The notes beneath the pieces are model-generated. The model saw only the letters and a list, made by a program, of their open reading frames with translations, made no database searches and was not told the origin of the DNA. From NCBI RefSeq assembly GCF_032854445.1, contig NC_088306.1, forward strand, positions 24,773,764-24,837,763: a DNA stretch of 64,000 nucleotides, written 5' to 3'. Origin of the DNA: Liolophura sinensis. Lineage: Eukaryota > Mollusca > Polyplacophora > Chitonida > Chitonidae. A program made the position numbers and the translations under genes. Positions 11,650 through 21,939 of the stretch are shown in pieces. How positions within the stretch are numbered: position 1 is the first letter of the stretch; every line of letters begins with the position of its first letter.

Positions 11650-11906
11650 GGTTTACTTATTTCTTTCATTGGTGTTTTACGCCGTACTCAGGAATATTTC
11701 ACATATACGATGGTAACCAGCATTATGGTGGGAGGAAACCGGGCAGAGCTCGAGGAAACCCACGACCATCCGCAGGATGCTGCCAGAACTTCCCACGAAG
11801 CGAGCATTAGGTGAACTTGAAATCAGGGCGACCGCATTGATTAGAGGCTTCTGGGTCAATGCGGCCCGCTAGCTGACGTGTTAACCACCTCGGTCACGGA
11901 GGACCC
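11650..11906 (-). mobile_element. SINE-A, near full length
   Basis: TTTCTTTCATTGGTGTTTTA tail, GCCGTACTCAGGAATATTTC, GGAGGAAACCGGGCAGAG, CACGACCATCCGCAGGATGC and a head ending GGTCACGGAGGACCC. A short internal deletion removes the GTACGGC block. Confidence 0.82.
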
Positions 11907-12434
11907 CTTTTGGGTTAATAGATTACATTATGAAGCATTATACAAATAAACCAAAGTACACTTGTCCTTTATTATTTCTGTTACGAGCCCCCTCATTAAA
12001 CATTGAATTATATTTTTTATTTGTCTGGGTCTGACCTACATTTTCCCCTCTTTGTATATTATAGCATGCACTGCAATTTAGTCGAGCGTTCTCGGGGTTT
12101 CGTTTTTTATAAGTTTAGTGTCATTGTAAATACAGTATGCATTCTGGATATATGTCTAGGTGTTGTAAACGTGTTTACGATGAAACCATCCAGAATTTTC
12201 TTTTACGTTAGTCTATAAATATCTACGACAGAGTTGTGAAGTTTGCAGTCATTCACTCAAGTCCACTTGTGAGTAGCCATTTACTCAAATCCATTTGAGA
12301 GCAGATAATATTTACTGTCATTCACTGTGATGGATTTTGCTGGGTTTAGAGATATCGACTTTTACGCCATTTCGGCATTTTAACTCCATTTTCTGTGGAG
12401 AGCACTTTGCACATGTGTATATGTGTATATATAT
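11907..12434. other. Unannotated stretch with two small hairpins
   Basis: No gene. At 12250-12305 a 28-bp unit is repeated twice, and each copy can form a short hairpin (see findings). TATA-rich just before the LTR at 12435. Confidence 0.35.
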
Positions 12435-13168
12435 TGTTACGACCCAAACTGTCTGTATTATAAAGAGATGGCTTGTTCGAAATACACGACAGTTTAGCCG
12501 CACAAAAAAGTAACCAAAACCAGCAGATTTTATTTTACAACAATTTATTAGCTTAACAAGAACAGATAATAAGACTTATACAAATACTAAAGGACTTAAG
12601 TTTAACAAGGAAGGATAGCAGTATCTATACAAATACTAAAGTACTTACGGTGTCAAGTCCAAACGGGCGCATATATTCCACAATATATACCACACAGGCA
12701 TAAATGCTCAGAGGCAAATTCACAAGAGGGAAAATCCACAGTACAGAGTGTATGACGAAATATACACAAAATACCACAGACAGGGTCCGTGTACTAATAA
12801 GCACTGTGTATACAAGAGCACAAATTAAACATACAAGTTCAGACTGAACAAGTGTTCGGTGGAGATAGGATATAACAAAGCCAGAGGCTATAAAGACACC
12901 AAAATTCAGCACAAAAGGCCTACTAAAGTAATACACAGCGAAAGCATCCAAAACTCTCAATAATTCTCCGTTCTCTCCCTGCTTTCGTAGGTCTTATATA
13001 GCCTGCTAGAATAAGAAAATTCCTGAACACTTGATGTAAACAAACAGGCACCGAACTGAGCGTATTCTGGAACATTCTAAGGTAGAGGCAGACAGCACTC
13101 CCTGAACTTAGCATATGTAAACAGTGGCAAGCTATATTTAGAAACTGACGGCAGTCGTGCACATAACA
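12435..13168 (-). mobile_element. Solo LTR of an LTR retrotransposon
   Basis: On minus the element starts TGTTATGTGCACG and ends GTCGTAACA, giving the TG...CA ends and a 5-bp terminal inverted repeat (TGTTA/TAACA). It is flanked by ATAT on both sides (12431-12434 and 13169-13172), a 4-bp target duplication. A TATA box (TATATAAG, minus) lies at 12993-13000 and AATAAA signals at 12544-12549 and 12529-12534, the order expected for U3-R-U5. No internal gag-pol sequence is present, so this is a solo LTR left by recombination. The hydrophobic frame at 12625-12960 lies inside it and has no ATG start, so it is not a gene. The host superfamily is not determined; 4-bp duplications occur in some Gypsy-type elements. 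Confidence 0.72.
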
Positions 13169-13359
13169 ATATGTGTGTGTAAGTATTTGTATTTTTTTGT
13201 ACATTATTGTAAGTTGTATTATTTGCCTATTTTGTTAAAATATATGTATTGAACTTATTCAAGCGTCTTCATGTTTCTTCGTTTGATCTTGTGTAAGGCA
13301 TATCGCTGATCTGGAAGTTAAACAAGCCACTTGTTTCTCATCTTTACTCTCGGATAGGG

Positions 13360-13540
13360 GGCCTCCGTGGCTCATTTAGTTAGCGCGCTAGCGCAGCGTA
13401 ATCACCCAGATGCCTCTCACCAATGCGGTCGCTGTGAGTTCAGCTCATACTGACTTCCTGTCCGGCCGTACGTGGGAAGCTGTGAGCAGTCTGCGGATGG
13501 CTCTGTCCTTTGGCTCCGATCATCATGCTGTAAATCATGA
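13360..13540 (+). mobile_element. SINE-A 5' half
   Basis: Starts GGCCTCCGTGGCTCATTTAG (A-box-like) and continues with GCGCGCTAGCGCAGCGTAAT, GCGGTCGCTGTGAGTTCAG and GGCCGTACGTGGGAAG. It then degrades; the 3' end is missing. Confidence 0.8.
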
Positions 13541-13714
13541 TGCAGAGCTGGTTTGCTTTTTTAGTGCTTTTTTCTGCTAAAATGAACAAGAAGAGCTCAT
13601 GGTGAAAATGGCACTTTTTTCAGCACGTAAACATCAACTCTTCCATTTCTGAGCACCCTTGCGGAAATCCTTTTGTATGGCAATCTGTTGCTCGTAGTCC
13701 GAGTTATTAATGTG

Positions 13715-13912
13715 AGTTCATCTCCGATTAACTCTACGGTCGTACATGCATCTGTGGAAAGGTTTGACAGCAACCTACGGTGGATGGTGGGTTCCCCCCC
13801 CCCCCCCCCACTACTCGTCCGGTTTCCTTCCTTTATAATGCTGGCCGTCGTCGTATACGAAACATATTGTAGAGTACGGCGAAACACCAATCAAACAAAC
13901 AAATGAATTACA
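13715..13912 (+). mobile_element. SINE-A 3' two-thirds with a C-tract
   Basis: GGTTTGACAGCAACCTACGG, TTTATAATGCTGGCCGTCGT, AGAGTACGGCGAAACACC and (CAAA)n tail. The family's C-rich segment has grown to 16 consecutive C at 13794-13809, probably by slippage. Confidence 0.75.
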
Positions 13913-14259
13913 CAAAAAGACACATAGAACTGAAACGGTAGGCTCTTTACAAACTTACACTATAATTAAACATTGAATAATTCTCTACTGTATACGATAG
14001 CAGACCGATTCATAACTAGACATGCACCGGTAATAGTCTTCTTGTAATGTCTTAATTACTTGCTCGGTGAGTCCAGTCAGCTTTTTCGTTTAAAGTTACT
14101 GCAGTGAGCTACAGATAAATCATGGCACGCACTGGGTTCTTTTATAATTCAGAAGGCAAATTATGTGTAAATACCGTTTTTGAATTGGGTTTTTTTTACC
14201 TGTAAAATATCTCCCAGACTTTAACATTAGTGGACGAAAGAGTTCGCCTTTAACAATGT
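13913..14259. other. Unannotated stretch
   Basis: Nothing recognisable. Confidence 0.3.
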
Positions 14260-14334
14260 ATGGCCTCGATAGCACAGTTGAAGGAGCTTCCGCTTCGGGA
14301 GCGGTAGGTCCAGGGTCAATCCTGGATTGAGTCA
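14260..14334 (+). repeat. tRNA-Pro(CGG)-like sequence (pseudo-tRNA or SINE head)
   Basis: CCGC-TTCGGGA-GCGG forms an anticodon arm with CGG at the anticodon position, and TCCAGG-GTCAAT-CCTGGA forms a T-arm with a 6-base loop in place of the usual 7 and a B-box-like core. An acceptor-like pairing ATGGCCTC/GAGTCAT is possible. The D-arm (GATAGCACAGTTGAAGG) is poor. The short T-loop and weak ends argue against a working tRNA. Confidence 0.45.
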
Positions 14335-14629
14335 TGAGGTACACTTAACAATTTACGGACGAACTTTCCCACTCTTGTCGTTTTTTACAGCGTTTTACAT
14401 TTAAACGCTCTGTTGGTGAAAGAAGGTTGTGCAAACACGATCGATGTCGAGTGCTTGTGGTCACCAAATCCTCCCTTAAATTAGAAAATACAGAAGCCTA
14501 TATTAAGCTCATACCTCAGGAAACACTTTATCCTCTTGGGCAGTTCTATTTTTTTCTGTAAACATTGCGAGATAGTACGTTAGATTAGAATCTATACAGT
14601 TGCTCCTATATATGTAAAATGGTGTTTAA

Positions 14630-14880
14630 GAATATACTTTTTCAATCAAATCATGACGAGGAGTCATTTAACGTGTTTACATACACTTCGCTTCCTGTGA
14701 CAGAGTTCATGCTGTCGAAGTGCTGCCCCCACTGAAATATCATGCCAAAGACACCAGACATGACACCCTACCCAGTCACATTACACTGACATCGGACCAA
14801 CCAGTCTTGTTTCCTTGATCTAATCTTTCACTACTGAGCGCCAAGCGAGGCAACAAAATCTAACTAAGATCCGACGTTGC
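14630..14880 (-). mobile_element. SINE-B copy
   Basis: Contains TCATGACGAGGAGTCATTTA, GAAGTGCTGCCCCCACTGAA, ATCATGCCAAAGACACCAGA, CATGACACCCTACCCAGTCA, CCAACCAGTCTTGTTTCCTT and GAGCGCCAAGCGAGGCAAC. Tail end degraded, head end cut near 14880. Confidence 0.8.
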
Positions 14881-14959
14881 AAACATTAGACCATTGGAGA
14901 GGTCCTATTTAAGAATATTTGATTTAGAAGAATATCCCGCGTAAACAAGTTGACATGTT

Positions 14960-16030
14960 AGGTTCCTTGTCCGAGGCTGAATCAACGAGAGATCGAGCCT
15001 GTAATCGATGGTTCTTCACGTTCTGATGATTGATCTGTTCAAAAGCCTGCTCATCCAAAACTGTTCTTCTGTTACAAGTACATCATCGTTAAACGTTGAA
15101 TAACGATACGTGCATACAACAGGAGGTATGTTTACAGCCTTAAGCTTGCAAGCGTATATCATTTATTTTCTCGAAAATCCCCACACTCTGTCAACGTTTG
15201 TTCGAAAGTAAATAATCATACATTTAGCAGCAGAACCTTGGATGTGGTGACTTCATCATTTATTCACAACACAATTACTTCTAGAGAGCAGTTTTCTTAA
15301 GCGTACAGTACGCATGACAGAAGACTGAATGCCAAGCACGCAGTTTTCTGATGAATAAAGTTCTAAGAACAGTTTGAGAATATCTATAAATATTCTATTT
15401 CGCTTTTAGTTGATGGCCTTTTTTCGTGATTCCTAACATAAGCATAAACACAAGAGGAAGAAACTGATGCAATTTAGAAATAAATCATTGTAGTAAAGTA
15501 AAGAGTTATACCCACCAATGTCTCTCGTAAATCAATAATCATACAATAAAATAAATTTCCAAAATAGCAGAAGCCCTTCATTTAGGCAGTATATATCGAT
15601 TTGATTATAGTTATCAAGTATTTAGACAATCGATCAGAATGGCAGTTTTGTTCCTCTTTAATTTAGATACGGGCACGTAATCGGTTTGCGGGAAAATCTG
15701 TAAACTGTTTACGTAGTAGACATACCCTAATTCGTCATCCTTCTCAACCGCCTCAGCAACCTGAAACATCCTGAGAGAGCTATGGTGCTACTGAAAAAGT
15801 ACCTTTGGCGGTTGAAATGTTTGAAGATTTTTTCGTTTAACGTTTCATTATTTAGCGCCAAATTGCCGTGTTACGCTTAGGGTACAATGTATCAACGTAG
15901 ATTATTGCCTTTTGAAAATGCCATATTAATTTCTTTCAAACTAACGTGGAAGTACAGTTATTATTGCCATACAGACTGACGGAAACAAGCACATTTTAGC
16001 AATACATCACCAAAAATACAGTATGTACGT
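14960..16030 (-). repeat. Dispersed repeat E, long copy
   Basis: The reverse complement follows copy 1 in order: GAGAGACATT near 15520 (the GGGAGACATG landmark), AAACTGCGTGCTTGGCATTC near 15340 (matching 350), then the GAGGATTTTCG-like and AAATGATATACGCTTG-like parts near 15170. The part at 15900-16030 matches 10930-11020, including its junction with SINE-B. Confidence 0.5.
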
Positions 16031-16105
16031 ATGCTTGGGGGTTAACGTCGATCTTAACAAGTTTACAGTCATATGACGACGAGAAGCACTGAGGGTACAT
16101 ACTAA
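16031..16105 (-). mobile_element. SINE-B 3' fragment
   Basis: GCTTGGGGGTTAACGTCG, AACAAGTTTACAGTCATATG and ACGACGAG match the family's tail side. The sequence before it (GCACATTTTAGCAATACATC) matches the sequence before the SINE-B at 11.02 kb. Confidence 0.7.
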
Positions 16106-16429
16106 TTAGTCGAGAATCCTAATTATGTAATCATTCTATTATGGTCTCATCTTATCTACATATTGTGGTGCAAGTCATAAACGCGATCACTCTTACATCA
16201 GTGACGGAGCGCAAGTTGTTAGATGACGAAAAAAGGACATCCTTACTTCGGTTTCAGTGGATGTCAGAATCCGTTGTCTTGTCAGGCACAGAAAGTGATG
16301 GTGAATGTGTCATTTGAAAAAAATTGAAAGATTCAGATTAAACCGAGTCCAGTTGATACGAGCTATATACCATTGGAGTTTACAATACCGCTTCCTTGGA
16401 CTCTGCGGATGAACGGCACAATCTTGGCC

Positions 16430-16875
16430 TATGTCCAGTGTTATGTAAGCATCGCACAGCACAGAGGCAAAGCTGCCTAGCCACACGGTTAAATGTAAGC
16501 ACTCAGGTATTTACCGTTATTGATTTACTTGGTGCCGTTTCCTCTAAGGAGTTCCAGGCTTGTACGACTACTGTCCTTTCAGTTGAGTCTGCTGGTTTGA
16601 TCGTCGCGACAATTTTGGTTTCTATAATGAAACGGGTCACCTGAGTAGATGCTCAAACAGAACAGCTTGTTAGGAAAATTGGAAACGGGGATAGGAATTG
16701 GACCTGGCTGAGAAGATCTGGACGTAACGTGCGTCTTGGTGAAATAGTGCGGAAAATAATAGTGTCCGCTAATCGAATTTTGACAAAAGCGAGTTTCTCT
16801 CTCTCATCAGGATTCGATAGTCTGCCAATGTTCCAAAATCGAAGGTTTTTAGCGACCAGTGAGGTATTTGTCTGT
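16430..16875 (+). repeat. Dispersed repeat W, copy 2
   Basis: Inverted partner of 2830-3275. In the frame that starts at 16396 it reads through SAGLIVATILVSIMKRVT, then a TGA, and continues openly through VDAQTEQLVRKIGNGDR to about 16900. The other copy has the TGA at the same place. The peptide is helix-prone and I cannot assign it. Confidence 0.6.
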
Positions 16876-17099
16876 ACGCAGTCTATTCACAGCCGATAAC
16901 CGAAAAGCTATTCCGCGCTGCTAGACTGTACGCACTGGAAATAGGAGGGAAGACGAACAAGTATATATGTTCTTGTATAGCTAACCATAAAGTGTGTTGG
17001 CCTAACACAGAAGGGAAAGCCAGGCCTCACACCGTGCACGATATGTGTATCGAGCTGAGGTGCAAAAATACTACATGTTTAGAGCTGTTTATCATTCTC

Positions 17100-17310
17100 T
17101 TTAAACATTTTATTTCTTTTTGATTGATAGCCTGATTGCTTACAGTTTTCTCATGAATACGTTCTTAATAAACATGCACATTTTAGAAATAAATTACAGC
17201 TGGGAAGTTTTGGTTTATATCCTTCCATGTCTCCCGTAAAGCAATGAGACGATGAAATGGATCGTCAAAGTAGCAAAAGTATTTCTTTTAGGCAGTATAT
17301 TTCGTACTGA
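17100..17310 (-). repeat. Dispersed repeat E, 5' fragment
   Basis: Reverse complement carries CTGCCTAAAAGAAATAC, TTTACGGGAGACATGGAAGG and GAGAAAACTGTAAGCAATC, matching 115-280 of copy 1 and 15400-15600. It lies 225 bp from W copy 2, in the same relative order and orientation as E copy 1 and W copy 1. Confidence 0.5.
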
Positions 17311-17614
17311 TTGGTTAACCACAGTTCTGTCCCCCCAGAGTTCAGCTACTCACACATCGTTAACGTGGCGTTATCATGCATCAACCATTCTGAAAGTATT
17401 TGCCTTTCGTTTCCTTCACTATTCCCTCACCGACAAATTAGAACAGCATGGCCCTGCTTTGCATTCATTTTACTCAGCGCAGTCTCAATACTTTATCATT
17501 TAAGATGGAGACGTGTCTCCTAGACGGGAGGTAAATTATGATGTAACCTGCACATATTCCAGATATCTTAATGATTCATTTGTACAATAGAAACGGCTGT
17601 GATATAAGTGATTC
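17311..17614. other. Unannotated stretch
   Basis: Nothing recognisable; the overlapping short frames here have no domain. Confidence 0.3.
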
Positions 17615-17705
17615 ATGGATTGCTTGTTTAATTTGTTGCGTTCTCAGGAATTTTTCACTTATTTGACAGCGGCAAGGTTTTTGGGCGGAGTAAACCAAGG
17701 ATTAA
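17615..17705 (-). mobile_element. SINE-A 3' fragment, degenerate
   Basis: TTTAATTTGTTGCGTTCTCA, GGAATTTTTCACTTATTTGA, CAGCGGC and GCGGAGTAAACC keep the order of the tail-side blocks on minus but with many changes. Confidence 0.45.
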
Positions 17706-18056
17706 ACCACTAACTTTCAGCAACATAACAAACTACATGTACTTTACTGAGTCGTGACAGCGAGAGCTGAATTCAAGTTATAGACCTGAATGACCAATGG
17801 GGGTGGAGGTCGCAGCCAGCAAGAGTCTAGACCATCTGAGCCAAAGTGGAAAGTTGTTTGGGTGTGGTCATGGTATAAGCGATATGACGGTATATATGTC
17901 AGGAAGTGGAACAAATACTGTCATGGCGTGGTCCCAGTTGATGAAAAATATAGTAAAATCAGCATCTTCATGTAAGAAAGAAATTGCAAGATAAACGTTA
18001 AAGAATGTTATTTCTGAAGGATAAAACAGTAGTAAAAGTGAAAAATTCTTTAAAGA

Positions 18057-18119
18057 ATTGACCTCGCGATTATTGACGTGAAACATAGATTTTGGTTGAG
18101 GGCTGGTATACGAATGTCT
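18057..18119 (-). repeat. Short dispersed repeat D, copy 1
   Basis: Reverse complement reads GACATTCGTATACCAGCCCT, CAACCAAAATC, then GTCAATAATCGCGAGGTCAA, matching 21864-21939 and 42471-42536. Confidence 0.6.
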
Positions 18120-18219
18120 GCTTTGACGCATAGGCTCAACGAATAAAGACAAATGTCATAATGAAGTAATGTTAAAGCTTCAAAACACTTGAAGGTTGGT
18201 GATGTTTTAATTCTGTTTA

Positions 18220-18499
18220 AAATACTGCAGGGCCTCCGTGGCTCAATCGGTTAGCGCGCTAGCACAGCGTAATGACCCAGGAGTCTCTCACCAATGCCGT
18301 CGCTGTGAGTTCAAGTCCAGCTCATGCTGGCTTCCTCTACGGCCGTACGTGGGAAGGTCAGCCAGCAACGTGCGGATGGTTGTAGGTTTCCTCCGGGCTG
18401 TGCCCGATTTTCTCCGACCATAATGCTGACCGCCGTCGTATAAGTGAAATATTCTTGAAACACCAATCAAATAAATAAATAAATAAATCAAATACTGCA
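18220..18499 (+). mobile_element. SINE-A, full length with target-site duplication
   Basis: The clearest copy. AAATACTGCA at 18220-18229 is repeated at 18490-18499, so the insert is 18230-18489. Head GGCCTCCGTGGCTCAATCGG with an A-box-like stretch at 18239-18250 and a B-box-like GAGTTCAAGTCC at 18307-18318, body with GTACGTGGGAAGG, conserved CCGTCGTATAAGTGAAATAT and a tail of four (AAAT) units. SINEs of this type are transcribed by RNA polymerase III and mobilised by a partner LINE. A short deletion removes the GAGTACGGCGTAA block. Confidence 0.92.
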
Positions 18500-19074
18500 A
18501 ATACAGTCAAAATGATTGTTTACAGAGAAACGTCATCAATAAGGAGCTGTTTCATTATCAATGAAAACTGCAATACAAACACAGTCCTACTAGTGTATGT
18601 TTATGGTGTTTAGCCGGCATACGTGTTCTACCGCGCTTGCACATGTTTGACGTAATTTGTTTTAAGATGTCGGTTGCATTTAGCATCTATCTCTGCACCT
18701 AATACTTCCGTTTGATATGCACCAGTACGTGTTACATCTGTCAAATGCCGTGAACCGGTCTTCGGGCTTGTACGTCGTTCTGAGGTACCAACACGTGGTA
18801 CCTGAAAGAGTAGGTGTAACTGTACACGCTCAATACAGACAATCCTCCAGTGTCATGTGACTTGTTAGGCAACCTTGGTATTAATTAAATTACGGATCAC
18901 TTGCCTCACTGTGTATCTAGAGACAACTCTCTCCTTTATGAACTTCTCAGGTTCACAAATTTCCTCTATCATTTGTCTACTCTAAACAACTTTTTAGGAA
19001 ACTTTTGTTATATGTTTATGTTAAATAAATGTAATCCAGCTAAAGTTGCGTAATATCCTTGACAGGTCACATTT
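18500..19074. other. Unannotated stretch
   Basis: Nothing recognisable. Confidence 0.3.
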
Positions 19075-19215
19075 GGATTGTGTACATATACTGTGTCTTC
19101 ATGTGAGTAGAGCGACTCCATGCCGCCACACGTGACATCACACATCACAAGACACCACACGTGACATCCCACCCTGTTACATAATACTGACTCCTGGCCA
19201 TCGAGTCATGGCCAT
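19075..19215 (-). mobile_element. SINE-B middle fragment
   Basis: TGTACATATACTGTGTCTTC, GAGCGACTCCATGCCGCC, then CACGTGACATCACACATC, CACCCTGTTACATAATACTG and CTGGCCATCGAGTCATGGCC. The block around CACACGTGACATC appears twice, a small internal duplication. Confidence 0.6.
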
Positions 19216-19329
19216 CGACAGGAACCATTTTGAAAGTCTTTGCTTTTACCCCGCTCTGGTTTAATTCCGGCGATCGTCTGGTTATATGATCCCTCAAAAA
19301 ACATGAACTTATATTTATGTATTTATTTC

Positions 19330-19930
19330 ATTAAGTGCACTGATACATTCATCAAATGTGACGATTTTCCTTCGCCATGAGTTTATGATAAAATTGTCAG
19401 CAATCAGGAAAAGATGCCATCCGTCAAATGGCAATATAATATTTATAGAGATTTCCAAACTGTTCTTACCATTGCATTCGTTTGAAAGCTGCGTGCTTCG
19501 GGTTCAGCGCTCTCTTGCATGTTGTATTCAGGGAATTCGGTCTTTAGATGCTTTATTTTGTTGATAAATGATAAAGTGTACACGAGCAAGGTTTCATCGT
19601 AAGCGCATTGATCATTTATTTAAGGACAAAAAGATGACAAGCAGTGGGGTTTTCGTGTAGGCAAATGAGATACGTCTGAAAACACCGGGCTTAACGCTGT
19701 AATCAGACCTAGTTTCCATTGGTTAATCAACCTTTAACTGCTATGTACGTGTACAACAAGGGGCCTTTTCTAATCGGGAGGCTTTGTACACATAAATAAA
19801 CCAGACTGGAACCAACATTCTGTTCGAAACAGGGGCCCTTGTGTAAAAATTGCAGTTTCTTCGATGGTAGAGCAAGAAAGTGCAGTATGGGCGGTTTACT
19901 TCTGGGCGGTTTTGCTGGTTATCTTTTAAT
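19330..19930 (+). repeat. Dispersed repeat E, copy 6 (empty of SINE-B)
   Basis: Aligns with copy 1: AAAATTGTCAGCAATCAGG, ATTTATAGAGATTTCCAAAC, AAGCTGCGTGCTTCGGGTTC, GTAGGCAAATGAGATACGTC, GGTTAATCAACCTTTA and AGAAAGTGCAGTATGGGCGG all have counterparts. Where copy 1 has SINE-B, this copy has none, which confirms the insertion. Confidence 0.55.
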
Positions 19931-20099
19931 CACAAAGACGAATTGCGAGTTCAAATCCAGGATTTTTTTTTTGCATTTCTCGCACTTATTGTACGTGACA
20001 AATAAGCGTTTGACGGCGCTCATATACTCATTTGAACAATCTAACGTTCGTTGAAAAGCATTTTTCGAACACCAATACAGTTAGCAAATCTAATTAATA

Positions 20100-20310
20100 A
20101 ACCACAGTGATTTGCCAAAGTTTGATGGTTTATCCCAGGGATTCTGGTTTCCTCCTCCTATGAGCTTACCGCCGTTGAAATGATAATGGAAATCTATTGC
20201 CATTTGAGGGGTGGCATCTTGATTGCTGACAATTTTCTCACAAACTCGTGCAGAAGTAAAACCGTTACATTTTAGAAAAATATCGGTGCAGGAAATTACA
20301 TAAATATATA
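20100..20310 (-). repeat. Dispersed repeat E, fragment
   Basis: Reverse complement has GAGAAAATTGTCAGCAATCA, AGATGCCACCCCTCAAATGG and CAATAGATTTCC, matching 19380-19455. With copy 6 it forms an inverted pair about 170 bp apart. Confidence 0.5.
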
Positions 20311-20837
20311 AATTCACTTTGTCAGAGTGACCAAAATGTAAATTGGAAATATACCACTGTAGGGAACTTAGGCTTTATAGCCATGCATATCTTTTATAAA
20401 TCCATGAAGGTGCGGTGAAATACATCGTCCAAACCAGCAGGATCGTTTATTCTAGACTTTATACCTCGTACTAAATAGTCATCAAGCACTTGATACTGGA
20501 ACAATAGCATATTTGTATTTTTGCCTCCCCGAGATTCGTCTAATGACCATTCATCGAGAATGGTTGACGTAAATGTTTATCAAGCGATTCAGGGATTATT
20601 TGGTTTGTCCATCTGTACGACAGTATCATGAAATTCTAACAGTATATCTTTAATTTGTGATCAGTTTACCGTTTCCACACTTGCCGTCTCAGTACGCCAA
20701 GAGAGTTTCGGGTCTCCTGAAGTGGAGGTGACGTTTGCTGAAAGCATTTCAAATATATCCATTTCTTTGTGTGAATGAAACGACTGTTTAGTGTTATTAT
20801 AATTATTATAAATGATATTATTGTTAAATAGATGTGT
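20311..20837. other. Unannotated stretch
   Basis: Nothing recognisable. Confidence 0.3.
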
Positions 20838-20916
20838 GTCTAACTCAAAAAATATTTCACTTATATACGACGGCGGCCATTGTTATGGAGGGAGAAAACC
20901 CAAGGCATCCGCAGGA
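20838..20916 (-). mobile_element. SINE-A middle fragment
   Basis: AATATTTCACTTATATACGA, CGGCGGCCATTGTTATGG and GGCATCCGCAGGAT on minus; tail and head missing. Confidence 0.65.
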
Positions 20917-21863
20917 TTAAAATGTATAGATATAAGTTAAAAAGGTATATTAGCATTGATTAATTTGATGCTTCTTTTTCGACTCCACTTGGTATTCAGT
21001 ATATGTGATGTTATGCATGAGGCAAGAAACATGACAGTACGAGTGAGATCATGACATGGTTACCATAGATAAAACTGTGGTATAACCGAGATCGTCATGT
21101 AAGTGACACATAGAAAGTTGCATGTAAATAACAGTAAAATTGAAAACGTTTTGTACTAAGAGGAATGCCATAAAGAAATAGCAGAATAGCTGCAAACATC
21201 TACATGTTATATACCCATCGATTACAGATTACATTAAAGTCTATCACCAACATACCGTTTAGAGGATATTGCACAATGAAGGTTGAATATCATAAATATT
21301 TCCGAGTGAGAGGTGAAAATGATAAAAAAAAACCTTCACTGTGGAATATTCTAGTTATTGTTTATATTTTGACAATATCGTGTGTAAGCAATGTATTTAG
21401 ATGTAGAACTTTACAGGCCTGCGTATACAGACTTGCGTGACGTATTGCGCATGGCGTCTTGTATGACGTCGTGTCTTGTTTGCGTGACTCAAAAAATATT
21501 AAAGTTCATCGAGTTGTAATATGACGCCATTCTGCTAAGCTCGGATTGGAACGTCATAAAATAAAATGTTTCTTTGTGACGTCATGCCATCGGGGTGTGT
21601 AGTAACAAAAGTGATATCTGACTTAAGCCAGTGAAATATCACTTTTATCAGTGATGGAAATACTGACATTTCACTTGTACATAAATAATATCGCTTTCTT
21701 CATAATAAAATATCAACGAACAACAATATGTATAACTATAAACGTTTATAGTTGTTTTGTTTTTTTTTTCACAATCACTGAACACCGTAACACAAAAATC
21801 GCCCTGTCACTCTAAAAGTTGAAATACAATGTTTATATAGCTTAGAACCTACGCGTCGAAAGA
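20917..21863. other. Unannotated stretch
   Basis: No gene. One TGACGTCA at 21577-21584. A 78-codon frame at 21204 has no recognisable domain. Confidence 0.3.
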
Positions 21864-21939
21864 GACATTCGTATACCAGTCGTCAACCAATAATCACGTT
21901 CCAGGTCAATAATCGCAAGGTCAGTTTTGCGAAAACGAC
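21864..21939 (+). repeat. Short dispersed repeat D, copy 2
   Basis: GACATTCGTATACCAGTCGT, CAACCAATAATCACG, TTCCAGGTCAATAATCGCAA. Same order as the copies at 18.1 and 42.5 kb. Confidence 0.6.

Noticed and set aside
12625-12960. 111-codon hydrophobic minus-strand frame that looks like a membrane protein
   Set aside because: It begins at TTG, has no ATG at the start, and lies entirely within the solo LTR.
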